Assembly: GCF_000237925.1 (NCBI RefSeq)
Contig: NC_031502.1
Location: 40,444,557-40,508,556 of the forward strand
Reading direction: 5' to 3'
Length of the DNA: 64,000 nt
Source: Schistosoma mansoni
Lineage: Eukaryota > Platyhelminthes > Trematoda > Strigeidida > Schistosomatidae
Part shown: piece by piece, positions 37,494-50,500 of the stretch
Numbering within the stretch: position 1 is the stretch's first letter
How the letters are laid out: every line of letters begins with the position of its first letter
Notes under the pieces: generated by a model
What the model was told of the DNA's origin: nothing
Seen by the model: only the letters and a program-made list of their open reading frames with translations
Databases searched by the model: none
Position numbers and translations under genes: made by a program

Positions 37494-38880
37494 CTAGGAA
37501 CAAATGGTCAGAAGTCTTGGGAGCCGATTAAGTTATTGAAATTATATGTCATAGACTGCAACGTTTAGAATCAAGATATTCGCCAGTGAGAACAAGCTTC
37601 TCTCCACTTTTCTTAGAGAAGTGGCGCAATCTCCAACAAAACCACTTGCTGTACGGTTCTGATGTTCCTTTTATGAAGGTATGGCATCAAATGGGTGAAT
37701 GCTATACAAATTAAGTGGAGACACTGTCCTCGAATAACGAATTGGCCAACCATAGGGAACAATTTGATAAGCATCATTGAGAACAAGGGTATGGTAGATG
37801 TCATGTGTTTGGGTTTTCGGCTGGTTTTTGGTTGAGCCACTGATGCTCGTCCTGTCAATAGCCTTATATAATTGTGTTCGGGTCATCGGCTATTTAAGTT
37901 CATGAGGAATTATACCTCCTGGCAGTAAACAGGACGCTACAATGAAGTTTTATAGACACCCTTCTTCCACTCTCATATGTCCAATCGTGCCACCTACCTC
38001 TGAAAGAACACTGACAAGTCAGAACTCCATGATATAAAACTTCATGGCCAGCGTAACTTCCATTGTTTATGAGAAACCATGTTATTAGAGTCCTCACGGT
38101 ATGATGTTATGTCTTATGACCCACTGAATATCACGTGACAAAACTGCTAATCAGAATACCAAATTTTATAGCCTTGTTCCTGTGCTAAACAGATGATTCG
38201 TCAACCAGCACGAGCAGCCCTGAGTCAACTTTGAGTCATTAATGGCCCTCAACATAGTAACTTCTCGCCTAGCCCTGTCCACTCAGTTCAAAACACAATC
38301 TCAGCCTTTATTTTATGAATTGTATATTTCGGACTTCACCATACCACAAAATAAGAAATAATGATCACACAAGATCAAGCCGAAGGTGGCTGTGAGTATG
38401 GGAGACTGCAACCGGAAAATTGGGAATAAGTTAAGAACGGTAAATCGTATAGCAGTAGCCAACATGTCAACTGGAAGCTTATGTTAAACAAAATACGAAT
38501 ACACATAATCTGGTTACTTAATAATTATTCAATTGAAATATATGTAATAAAACTCCATAAATAATTCCTAGCAGTCACCATTCATTTATTTTTCCTTCGG
38601 ATATAACAAATGTGTTCTCAACACAGTCTACTCACTAGGAGTACTATCTCAAATACTGTTATCCACATCATATCCTATGATAATGGGATGTGAGAAAAAG
38701 TTATCTGCCTCTTGTAAGACAGAAGACAAGAGCTGCTGTTTAGTTTGGTTTACCACAGATCAAACAATGAGGTGAATGAAGTCATACTAGCCGAATTTAA
38801 CACTTTGTTTCCAAGTTTTCGATGTTTAATCTCAGGATACTTAAATGGATTTATGGTATACTGGAAAAATCTGAGAACTG
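37494..38880. other. Non-coding sequence between Gypsy and CR1 copies
   Basis: GC is somewhat higher than the surroundings and short open frames occur on the minus strand, but none resembles a known family. It may be part of older, unrecognisable repeats. Confidence 0.4.
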
Positions 38881-38889
38881 AGTTCCCAG

Positions 38890-41100
38890 AAAATTTTTTT
38901 GAACAAGAACTAGTTGACTAAGGTATTGCATGTGCCCCGGTGCAGCACGTGAAGGGAGCGACTACGTACGACCCGGACTTCAAATAATCTTTGTTGGATC
39001 TCATACTGACCTATTATGAAGATGGCATCATAGGCTTTGACTATATACCATCCCTAATTAAGGGTGACCGTGTGTTTTCAGTCTGACATTTTTATCTTTG
39101 CCAGCAACTGTTTATCACCCCAAGCCAGACCATAAGTTTGGAAAGCAAAGAAACAAATAGTTATGCACTCAACGCCCTCGTTGTATTGAATAGCAGAACC
39201 AGAATTCCCATCAAAACTGCCTGAGAGGTATTCAGGAATTAGTGAGAAGAAATCTACTGCATCATATACTTTTTCGACTACATCGGGGAATCTGAGAAAC
39301 CCTTAACTATGTTTCAGTAAGGAAGGTTAGCACTCTTCACCGTAAAATGAAAAGAATGTGCAAGAGATCCAGGTTGCCGGGTAATGATGAGACGAAATTT
39401 CAATATCGAATGGCTAAAAATATTTGTGCCCTGACCCTTTTAAAGTCTTAAAGATTTTGTAAAAAAGCATTCTAGGGAGCCCGTTGAATAGCGTGAGCGC
39501 TTATACTCGCACACAAACAAAAGAACTAAGAGATGGGGTGAACTTCCAGGATTGTAAGAAGACAGTTGTACCATATAATGAGTAGAAGACGATTATGTCA
39601 TGGCTCAGGTATTCTCGAATTAATTTAGTAATGTCCATACCGTAGAGGCCCCCTTCCCTTCAGTTCATACAAACCTTCCGTACGCACACATTTGACACTG
39701 TGCCACTAAAGAAATCAATGTCTTTGGTCTGCTAGGTGAGTTTGACATGGTCAAATCCATAAGACACTATGAAATGCCTCCTAGGTTACCAAAGGAATCA
39801 GCTAATTTTGTTGTGAATCCCCCAAGCATATGTTTCAATCTATTTATAAACCAGGGTTCATTATTAAAACGGCTGGGAGAATACTGTATAAAATCTTTTT
39901 TTCAAGACAGGTACGAGACAAAAACCTGAGAACTATCGACCCATGTGCCTAGTCAGCATGGTTGTTAAGGTTTTAGAGAAGATTATTTGGAAATTGTACA
40001 AGTATTCAGATGGAAGTTGGATTATTTTTGGGAAGTAGTATAGCTTTAGAACAGGTCATTTGTATCTCGCTAACTTATTGGTAGCTCGAGGAAGTTGGCG
40101 CGCTCTTTAAGACCAAGAGTGTCCTACAGAAGTAGCCTTCATTGACGTTAGCAAGGCTTTTGACAAAATTCCTCACAAACGGCCGTAATATAAGTTAAGT
40201 AATATCAGGGTTGGAGGCAATTTATTGATGTGGATAAAAGACTTCCTAGACGAGCGTCAACAAAGAGTATAGGTGAACTCAAAGTTGTCTAGCTGAGAAA
40301 CTGTGCTTAACGGCGTACCTCAAGGTACATTTTTGGGTCTCTTGATGTATGTAGATGACGTTCCTAATCTCCTACCACCATCAGTTTTGTTATGCACTGA
40401 CGATGTCAACATCTAGAGAGCGATGAAATGTGCAGGCGATAGTTTACACTTTCGAACTGATCTGGAGAAATTATTTGAATGTTCTGAAACTTGGCAGTCG
40501 CCTGTTAATGCCTCCCAGTGCATTAGAATGCGCAATGGTATTCGAGTAACAGGTTAATACGCGGTGAATAACAGTGAGCTACCTGTTCTTCGGACATGTA
40601 ATGACCCAGGAGTCATCGTTAGACAAGACTTAAAAATTACTGCACGCTTTCGTGCAATTACCATCCAAGCTTTTAGAACCTTATTCTCAATAAGTAGAAA
40701 CTTTGGTCATATCGATGCTAAATCTCTTGATTTTGTGTACAGCGTTTATTTGTTCTAAACTCATGTATTGCACACAAGCAACTCACTCCTGTCTAAAACA
40801 AGACATTGAAATGTTGGAAAAATTTCGGAGAGCTGAAACTAAGCTGCTTATCGGAATCGTCATGCTTTTGATGGCGATAAACGTGTTAAACTAGACCTAT
40901 TTCTTTTGTCAAACCCCGCCTGTAGCAACTCCGCGGGTTACTGCCGGTCCCAAGAGCAGATAAAGGAGGAGGGTTGGGCATGGAGTTAGCGACCCCATCC
41001 CGTAGAAAACTAACTCGCTAAAAAAACGCTAAAAACCAGAAAAATTCCTTTGTCAAATAGAAAGACAGGAGATAACTTGGTCACAGTTTTAATTACTAAT
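38890..41100 (+). mobile_element. Heavily decayed CR1-like (SR1-like) LINE, interrupted by a 135-bp insertion
   Basis: Broken frames follow CR1 order. The endonuclease end shows SLLDLILTYYEDGI near 38990. A RT lead-in follows at about 39820-39950 (FNLFINQGSLLK, then ENYRPMCLVSMVVKVLEKII). Then come motif A with FIDVSKAFDKIPH (about 40140), motif B-like NGVPQGTFLGLLMYVDDVPN (about 40312) and the C-terminal part CTQATHSCLKQDIEMLEKFR (about 40770-40830). Many stops and frameshifts are present. At 40913 the frame is interrupted by a 135-bp insert and resumes in frame at 41058 (LSNRKTGDNLVTVLIT), so the CR1 copy was there first. Confidence 0.8.
40905..41057 (+). mobile_element. 135-bp GC-rich insert with 9-bp target-site duplication
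   Basis: TTTGTCAAA occurs at 40905-40913 and at 41049-41057. The DNA between (40914-41048) breaks a CR1 reading frame that is continuous once it is taken out. The insert starts CCCCGCCTGTAGCAACTCC, has GGTCCCAAGAGCAGATAAAG and GAGGAGGGTTGGGCATGG, and ends in an A-rich part (GCTAAAAAAACGCTAAAAACC). A homologous unit lies at 63488-63622. It encodes no protein of note. It resembles the 5' leader of schistosome RTE transcripts, but stands here alone with its own duplication. Confidence 0.75.
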
Positions 41101-41189
41101 TGATAGATTTACATCTTATATGCACGAGGACGCTGTGAAGAAGTTCATAAGCTAAAAAAATTGCATGTCAGCTGACTCCAAGCTCCAAA

Positions 41190-42005
41190 ATCACCCAAGA
41201 CCTTTTCGTGTCACTTTCCACGGCAGACATCGTCAGGCTTATTTCTTTTCGCTGATGATTTGAAACTCCTCAGAGACGTTTGCAGCTAGAAGAATAATCT
41301 GGCACTTCAGGAGGATCTAAATAGACTTCTATGTTGTTCAGATGACAGCGGACTTACCTTTAATACTTCAAAGTGTAAAGTAGTCCAGATGAGATATGTT
41401 GCAGACTACAAATACAACCTAGGTAACTCCTTTCTAGGGATGCCTCTACTTGAGAAAGATATAGGAGTGTTGGTACACCATAGTTTAAAGTCTTACGCTA
41501 ATTGCTACAAAAATGCCTTTCCAGTAAACCCCGAACTAATAGCGTTAGAATACATTTTAGGCCAGTTTGACAGAGGAACGTTCCACCTAATCTTCGACAA
41601 TTTTATTCTACCCCACTTAGAGCGTGGATACCCGGTGTTTCCTGCCTCACTCCGAAAGGATAAGGTTACAGTGGAACGAATCTAAAGGTGAGCCACAAGA
41701 TCAGTTGAGGAACTCAAATCCATACTTTATGAAGGGCGTTTCAAATCAATGGATCTTCATCCATTAAAATCTAAACGTCTCGAGGGTTACCTTACAACGA
41801 CTTACAGAATCCTATACACAACTGCGCATCCCCCAAAACACCTACCTAAGCCCAGTCCCAACACGAAACTTGGCGCTAAAACCCAGAAACTAGCGACACA
41901 ATACAGCAGATGGAACTGTAGTCACACCTTCTACTCCTTGAGAGTAGTCAAATACTGGAATCCACTTCCAGGCCCTTTGGGAGAAAACTTGACTTATCCT
42001 TAAGG
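41190..42005 (+). mobile_element. CR1-like LINE, second copy: RT C-terminal part
   Basis: The frame from FFFADDLKLLRDV (motif C, about 41240) passes through ALQEDLNRLLCCSDDSGLTF to the CR1 C-terminal signature. That signature shows SMDLHPLKSKRLEGYLTTTY (about 41748-41805) and FYSLRVVKYWNPLPGPLGEN (about 41930-41990). A stop at 41683-41685 and a few others break it. It overlaps the RT region already present in the copy at 38890-41100, so it is a separate, 5'-truncated copy. Confidence 0.8.
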
Positions 42006-43560
42006 ATCAAGGACAATATCTCCCCACAACTTACTATTTTTTTCTCTGTTATCGTTAAATATACCTAGGTTTTTACCTTGAGGCTACTTAATACTTAAGC
42101 ACGTTGTGCTTAAGCTTCTTCGATTCCATTCAGAATCATTTGAAACTATTTATGAACTTTCTCATAGAATCACCAGCGGATGTAATTCATTACGTCAATA
42201 AGCGGTTGAAGCTCTATCCCTCAGCGCATTAAGAAAACGTTATATCAATTAATAGACCATCACTATTAGGGCCAACAAAAGCAATTCGGGCCCCTGTCAT
42301 TTCAAAAACTGGAACTGATAATGCTTTAATTTAATTTCTGAAGATGACCTCGGTAAATAACCTCGTGGTGCGCGACTTTTGAGTTTACTCGTGGCTGGAA
42401 CTTTTAGACGTCCCTCTATATTGTCCGTGTCTTTAAGTACAGCCATAAATCTATTTAAACTCTCCCTGTTTATGGTCGATATGTTTGAAATTGCCATAGT
42501 ACTTTCAAGGTTTAGTCAAAATTTAGAAGAATCATTAATTCTTTTGGATTTTGGAGACGATCTGAGAAATTCGAATTAGAGAGATTAGTTTTTGAGCTGG
42601 CTAAATACATTATCAAAAAGAAGTTTACCGTCATGAGAAAAACGACTGGGTGGCCATTTTCATCCAATGGTATGCTGTATACCCTTGGACCACTATCTTT
42701 TTTCTAATCTAAGACGTATTGCGTAGTGTTTTGCAGATTTCTAGTACATGTAGTTCGTTCGGAGCGTGCACCAGCAAGATTAAAACGCCTAAATCATAAT
42801 TTTCCTACAATATTTTGTCATTTTGCTTAGTGTTAGGCTGGTTTTAACACTTATAGGTTGACCGAATGTATCTCAGTGACTTCAAATACCTTTAAAAGGG
42901 TGGTAACCTGACTATCTATGTTGGTTTCTAAATATCCAGTCCACTTCATTTACGCATTAAATTCATAAAGTAAAATAAGTTTTCGTATTATCTTTGAGAA
43001 TTATGTGTACCAAACTTAATCAAGCTCTTTATAAATATTTATGGTATCCGCATACTCACATGCTGAGCAAAAACTGACGTAAACACGTATGGTCAAATTT
43101 ATTTTACTGCACAACCATTTTTTAGATGAGTTAAAATACATTTATTACGTGGGATGCATTTCAGTAGATAACATTCTGTTGTCTTAATGAGTACACCCAT
43201 CTGCCTTTTTTCCAATATAGTTAGTCAGGGCGAAACAAATAAGCCCAACAACTTGCATTTGCTCAAAATACTGCATTTCTAGACAGTATGAAAAAAAACA
43301 TGTTTATTAGATGTAAAATAAAAGCTAAATGGTGAGCAGTAAGCTGTCAAATGTTAAGGAACTATAAATGACCTATATCTGTCAGAAAGTCACGCTTCAG
43401 CTATCTAGGATTCATTACTAAAACACTAAGTTCGATCAGTGATTAAGTTAAATATGAATCGACTACGTCAAGTACTCTTTAATGGAGCTGCTTACATTCT
43501 TTGTTGTTACCTGATTGTGCCAGACCCTACATCATTTCCGACAGTCTTTTATCTATTTTG
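42006..43560. other. Intergenic, no gene recognised
   Basis: Short open frames on both strands at 42297-42579 overlap each other and resemble nothing known. No repeat was identified with confidence. Confidence 0.4.
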
Positions 43561-43570
43561 TATGATTGTT

Positions 43571-44105
43571 TTTTCTGATGGCCCCCAAATGCCCTGGTAC
43601 AGCAGAGAGTGGGGAGAGTCTGCTCTCCCTCTCGAAATGCTCTCTCATGGCCACGCGAATATATAGCCTCTGCCAGGGAAGTCCCACTCACTGCCTTCTC
43701 GTGGCGGGGGTGTTGTTTACGAAATTGAGAGGACGAAAAGTGAATGTCCGGCGCTTTGACCGGGTTGGTGGACACCGAGGGTTCACCTAGGGGAGTTGGA
43801 AAGCCTTGATTCCAAACCAATGGTGCACATGCGCTCCAGTATCCTGATGGAACAAATGGCGTATGAACCTATTGTTGGTCACCGGCTACCATGGGACTGC
43901 ATCTCCTCACGATGCTCCACTGCCTTGTGGATCAGGCCTTTAGGTCAAAGGCTCGGGATGTGGCCCAATAAGTAAACCACTTGCTTCAGTCTGGGCACCT
44001 GGACAGTATCACAGCCCTCACACAAATCAAATGAGATTTGTGCGGCGCATATTTATCTGGTGCTTTTTTGTACTAATATTTATGTTTTTAAATAAACAAA
44101 TAAAT
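43571..44105 (+). repeat. 0.5-kb interspersed repeat, copy 1 (AATAAA-like tail)
   Basis: Closely matches 52411-52912. It contains GGCGGGGGTGTTGTTTACGA, GTTGGTGGACACCGAGGGTT and CACGATGCTCCACTGCCTTG, and ends in TTTTTAAATAAACAAATAAA. Open frames on both strands (for example 43527-43820) are side effects of its higher GC. The 3' AATAAATA-like tail suggests the end of a non-LTR element, possibly CR1-type, but no reverse transcriptase is attached. This copy has about 20 bp (CTCTCGAAATGCTCTC region) that copy 2 lacks. Confidence 0.75.
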
Positions 44106-44539
44106 AGATTTTTCTGACGAGTATTGATGCATACCAGATTGTTCTATTTGGACTTGGTATATGGTTTGAGCCGGTGGTTTGAGAAAATGACATCAAATTT
44201 GTTAAAAATATTGGGTTTAAAATTCTGTTTATAAAAATCGTAGCGATTGGAATTAAGTGGTTTCAGTGTTTATCCTTCAATTTGGTCTGAGTATCCCGAA
44301 GAATTTAGTCACATCTAAACTTTGATTTCATTCGTTTAGTTTTTTTGCAAATGTAATTTAAGATCTGGCTTATCACACTCTTTTTTGTCACTATCTAATT
44401 TAAAAAATCTTAATTTCCAAGGTGCATTCCACGATTTTTGGTTTGTTTTCCTTACAGATTTCTTTAATCTGTTTCCGTTTTGAGAAATAACAAAAATTCA
44501 GTTTTTCGTTTCCCATAAACTGACATATTTGTTCAAAAA

Positions 44540-47500
44540 ATGTTCGAGGTCCAACCACGGCAAGTAGATATTGCACTTGTTATCGCATGCCATGACGGTA
44601 ATTTTGAGGAAGTCAAAAGATTGGTAGAGGATGAAGATGCAGATATATGTTACCAGGTTTGTTACAATCTATTTTCTATGGGTAGTACTCTCAGTAACCT
44701 TTACTTATATCCATACCTTCGTTATTTTTCTTGTTTATATAGCGGTAACATTGCATTTGATCTGCGAACGTTTCTTTTTAAGTCTTACTCACTTTAGTGC
44801 ATATTAAGCTAGCTAGTGATTGATAATCGTATTTAAAAGCTAAGTAAAACTAGGAAAATATATACTTTGGCTATTTGTTAGCTAGTCGAAGTCCATTTAA
44901 TTTTATGTGTTGGTAAGTGTTACAATTTGTGATTGTTCCTATCGAAAAATTGGCTAAAAAATTATGTTGTTGACGGTGATACATACACTATATAAATTAA
45001 GTGTGCAATAACTAGTTTCAAAATACGTCTATCAATTTTATGTCACGGGAAATCAATATTATGCCATGGAGTTCATTACACTTGGTTACCCAAGCCGTTA
45101 TAGGTGGAGAAACTTTTATACCCACAAACGTAATGCTAAAAACTGAGTGCTTTTACCATTAAGTCACAACAACAGCTATTGATGTACTATCGTAAATATT
45201 TCTTATCGATATTCAAACGTATGGGTAATCAACGGTTTAAATTTTGGTCTCTTTTTTACTTGTTTTATACAAAAGTCGTGTAATTACTTCAATTGCCATA
45301 GAAAATGCTCAATGCATTCGAACGCCAAGTAATTTAATGTATTTTAAGATTGCACTGTCTCTAGTACGATAAGACACAAAGAACGTGACTGGAAAATTGT
45401 CTTGTAACTGTGGGAAATAAACAGTGAGTCTTTAAAAATGTTGTCTTAACGAATGTTCATAAAATATTGTGATTTTGGGCTGACAAGTTAAATGGCTTCA
45501 TTGTAGAGTTAAATCTAGTGAATTTGTTGAATCACTTTTACTATATAATCAGCCAACGCTAACTAGTAAGGTTAGAAATGGTGTTATACAGTCATTTCAC
45601 GGTTTCAAATAGTCTATATTTCCTAGGTATCGACGCCAAGGTCGAACTTGACAGTTTCAAATAAATTAAGCATAGGGCAGAAAGTTAGTGATAAAAGTAT
45701 TTTTGTTATATCCTAATGAGTAGGAAAATTGTATTTCTGAGTAAATAGGGAGCCAAAATGAATTAACACATATTTGAGTAGTATATATTTTCCAATTCTT
45801 GTGTCTACAATCACTGTCAATTATACGGTGTTAAATGACTCTTAAGACGACGGCGTCAGCGGAAAAGACATGACCATATTTCCTAACGATTTGATGCCTT
45901 TAAAAAGCATTCAGATACCAAGATGTGATAATAATAACGAATCATAGTACTTAGCTCGAACTAAAAACAAATATCATTTAAGACTTTGTACTACGCTTAC
46001 TTCCTTACTAAAAGTTTCGGAATTTATAGAACATGACCGAAAAACCAAAAAAATTTATGTTCAGACCTCTGCACTTGAAAATATTCACTTTGTAAATTAC
46101 AGACAAGATTACTTAAAACTCGTTTCGACAAAATACTTAATAATCTGAGTAAAATATACACATTTATTATTCCGTGTATGTTCTTGAAACGCGCAATCTT
46201 GTATTACTTTAACATGTGGTTGTCCTTCGTTTTCTACACAGGATTTCAAAACTGGAATGAGCGTCTTGATGGTTGCGGCAGGAGCTGGACACACAGATAT
46301 TGTAAGCTACTTATTATCAGAAGGTGCCCCCTGGAATGCAGTTGATCGAAGCTATTTATGTGCCGGGGATTATGCCGCTAGAAATAAACAGCAAGATTGT
46401 ATTGATATACTGATGAATCATGCAGTTATGTCTGAGTTACTTTTGTCTATCGCAGTAAACAAGTCGGATGCAGGAGAGTCTGTAGAAAATGTTGATTCTA
46501 TGAATCTTACTACTACTGTAAACACACGTGCAAATAATTCTTCAGAACCTCTCAACGCTTCTTACCTTACTAGCCGACTGGAGTATTCTGATGACGGAAA
46601 ATGTCTCATTGACACTAATACTCATCTAGCTGTAATGATGGATTGGGAAACTCCAATAATGGAGAAACACGCAGCATGGATTTGTCATGCAGATGAAATA
46701 AATAATACTATCAGTTCACCTCTTCGAGTTTTAAATGTTGGATTTGGTTTGGGGATTGTTGACACAGCTATACAGAAGTATTCACCTGACTCACATTATA
46801 TAATAGAAGCTCATCCGGAGGTAAGTTTTAATTCAAAAGGTATTCCTCTAGATATAAACATCGGTGAGCAAGATCTCTACTGCTGTTCTTTATTCCTATC
46901 TTAACCTCTGTTGTTATTTCAGCTGCAAATGTCCTAGTTCATTTAATTATGATTAATTCAGTTGTATTTCGGAACTTTACTAAAGTACAGCAAATAATCT
47001 CTTGAATGAGATGTCTAGTAGATATCTACAGCATAATCTAAAAACGATAATTTCATATTACCAAGTTTTAATTTGATAATTTTTAATAAATTGAGCATTG
47101 GGTAGATTGTTATAGATAAATTAATATATTTGTAATACCTCAATGAGTTAACTTGGTTATTTATTCTCTGAAGAAGTGGCTTACACTGAGTCACGAAACG
47201 TCAGAAAATCTAATTTTTCGACTCATTGGGATAATAAAAATATATTAATTTATTGATAATTTCATATATTTCCAAACCTAGTAGCTGGAAACAGTTGAGT
47301 GAAATATATCATTCGGACGGTTCAATTATTCGTTATTGTGTAAGATATTAGATGTTCTTCTTAGATCTCAAGCCAACCTTTAGAATACTTCGTTGACAAC
47401 TATTAACAAGCATGTATTCTTAAACTATTTCATAAGAAGATATTCTCAATTTTTCGGACCTTTAACAGGTCACTCTCTTAGATTTATAAATGCTTGAGTG

Positions 47501-50500
47501 ATGTAAACCAGATTCATACCATATTTTCGTGGTTGTTTATAACAGTACAGGCAATGTACATTCATGATTTGGTATGGAATGAGACCCACAAACCTGAAGT
47601 TTTGATGTAAGTTTAGCGCCATTCATTAAATCGGGGAAATCCAACACCTTGTATTCTCCAATTTCAGTAAATTCACAATATAGTGTAATCACCGTTCGCT
47701 TTCATGTAAGAGTATCTCCTCAATTCCTACTCAGTTAATTCCATGTCATAACTTTTTAGTAGAACGAGATTTGGCAACTCTATCAAACCTCACTGCTGAA
47801 TCAAAACAGAGTATAAAGGTGGTCGTATGTCGTCACTGTGTCTGTAGTATTTGTATATTGAGTCTTGGAGGTATTAATAAACTTTCCAGGCACACCCTTC
47901 TACATCAGACAATTACAGAGTACGTTCCTGTCTAGCGGATTAAACGCAGTCCTAATATCAAGAAACAAAGTGATTGTAGGCCTCCAGTAAGTATAGCAAT
48001 GCTCTAAAATTTAACGAAGAATGAAGACATAGTCGATACATCCACGATGTGATCGAAAATCATCCTGTTCCTCCCGAGTCAGTCTCATGGATTTCACATG
48101 GCTCAATTTCTCTCAAAGCATTTTGTAACCGAGTCTCCGTCGTCACCTTTAACTAAAAACCTAATATGAATGTGCGGTGGTCCAAGCTATTAATTTTCCA
48201 AATAACAAAATAATTTGAGTAAACGAAAAATATAGTGTTTATAACAAATGGTCAACTTCCTTTGGGACAGATGGTACTGCTGTCTGTCTCCTGATAAATT
48301 GTCATCCACCGTAGTTTTTGGGTTTACAGTAACTCAGGAGTTTTTATAGAATTTCGTCTAACCATATTCCATGCCAACAGTTTCCCTGCAACTTGATTAC
48401 ATTGGTAGTTGCGGTAAACAGTTATTCAAACTACATTGAGTATTTTAATAACGATCGTTTGTGTTAAGAACTTCATTTATTAAGTTATCTGTACCAAAAC
48501 TAAACCTGTGCATAAAGTAAAGAATGTCTCCAAAAACAGTCGTTAAATTGATTAACCGGTTACCAGCGCATGTTTGTGTGTAAAAAGTCATTTGAGAAAG
48601 GTTGTATTTCCAAATCCCCTACTCTTGAAATAAACAACTGGCCGTAATATTTCCTTCGTTTCAAGGTGCATAAAATATCCCAACGACCGAGATATATCAC
48701 TTCAAGTACATTGATGGGCCTTCATTTGAAGTGTCATTACCTAGTGAAATCGTAGCTTTTCCATGCTAAATTGCCTCATCAGGAAGATTAAATTCATGTT
48801 CACATCTATAGAGCAATAAGTTAAGAAATCATAAGCACAACTAAATTTATTGGTTCTAATGCAAGTTCATTTCAAACTATTTTACAACCGTGAGTACAAA
48901 CAAATCATGAAAAAAAAGCCATACATTTGTTGTATCCTTCATTATAAAACCTCCAGTGTTAATAGAGATTTAAAATCCTGGTAACTAGAACTACTACACG
49001 GTTCTTATGTGTATGTTTGCTTTACCAACTAGCTGGAAACCAATATCACTGATTTATTTCATTATCCCTTTATTCATTGTTATAAGAAGATTAATACTGT
49101 CGGTTTAAAATTCAAAACATTATTTTTGCTTGTTTATTGAGGCTTTCAGTCATGTCTCAAATGATGAATAATTGGAATTATAAGTGACTCTTAAAACGTT
49201 TCATAGGATGGTAACCGTTTGGTCACGGTGTTTCTTTCTGCGTATACAATATTGTTTGAGTGTAGGGCTTGTATTCGGTCAACTAAAGTTTATAAATGCC
49301 ACTGCTAACGTAGTACTGATTGTAGGTGTTGAAGAAAATGAAATCCGAAGGATGGTTTGCTAAGCCAGGTGTCAGGATAATTCCAAGTAAATGGCAAGAT
49401 GCGGTCGTCCTACTAGCCAAGGAAATTGATGACGGGACAATTCCGAGGTTTAATGGGATATTCTTTGACACATATGCAGAGGACGATAATGATTTGAGAG
49501 AATTTCATACGTGGTTACCCAAACTTCTTTCTATCCCTGATCAAAAAGGTGTGGAAGATCTACCTTTCTCAGGAAGGTATTCTTATTATAACGGTTTGTG
49601 TCCTGACAATGTATTTTTTCACGGAGTCGCATGCGAAACTATGAGGTTGCATTTAAAAAGGTAATTTGCGTTCTTCATTTTTAATTGGATAGTATGAATT
49701 TAATTTATTAATTTACAGACATACTCCTTTTTTAACTGGCAAATCACTTCCGGCAGTAAACCAGGGAAAAATTGGTCGAGCTCTTTTAAAACCCTTCGTA
49801 TAAAGATTCAATAAAATGGTCATCTAATGCAAACTTAAATACGCAATTATTGTCCAAATTACAGCTTAAAATCTCAAACAAAACCTAATGAAACTACTGT
49901 TATTAATTTACAACATTTCCCTGATGAACCGGAGCGAGGTACTTCCAGATTTGTTAATATACCGGATGAACTTAAACATCTTTCCGCGGTATACTACGCC
50001 ACTGAGATAGCACGGTAATAAGACTGGTGACCTTATGATCGAGTTTATACTACCACTAGATTAGATACTTGGAAGATCTGCTACACACAGACTAGACCAC
50101 GTTTTATTAGATACATGACTCATGACCAAAAATAAGGAACCAGAGTAACGGAAGACAATACTTTGTTCCTGATGGTTACAATAAGTGACTCTGTGAGTCC
50201 AGAGTAAAAACCAATAAGAGAAAAGGGAATTATATGTTTAATAGTTAGTTAACTGCTTGCCTGTCTGTCCACACTCAGTGATCAAGCACGTTTACTCTCA
50301 CTGCTACATATCAAGTACAACACAACTACTATCCTGATTACTGTCCGTTCTCACACTCTAGAGGGATGTGATAGGGTTTTGAAGTGAAATGACCACTATC
50401 GGGCTGTTATAGAAATATAAAGATACATCCGGTTGCCTGTGCCTACTTCTATCGATGACAACGTAAATGGAAATCGTCTCTGATTTTCTCGTGTTTGGTA

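Larger units (their letters stand above)
46821..49325 (+). other. Intron 2 of Rmt2-type gene (2505 bp)
   Basis: Donor GTAAGT and acceptor GATTGTAG. It hosts the palindromic element (47086-47255) and the minus-strand LINE fragment (47770-48180). The remainder is AT-rich without recognised content. Confidence 0.7.

Noticed and set aside
41389-42003. Host gene reading of the frames at 41389-42003
   Set aside because: The translation is the C-terminal signature of CR1-type reverse transcriptases (LHPLKSKRLEG, RVVKYWNPLP).
43527-43820. 97-codon minus-strand frame, repeated at 52415-52720
   Set aside because: It lies in the 0.5-kb repeat, and a matching open frame on the other strand in both copies points to composition, not coding.
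47086-47255. Interpretation as a classical MITE DNA transposon
   Set aside because: Inverted arms would fit, but I see no short target duplication at the arm ends, sequence outside the arms is also shared between copies, and the hammerhead-like core points to a retroelement origin.
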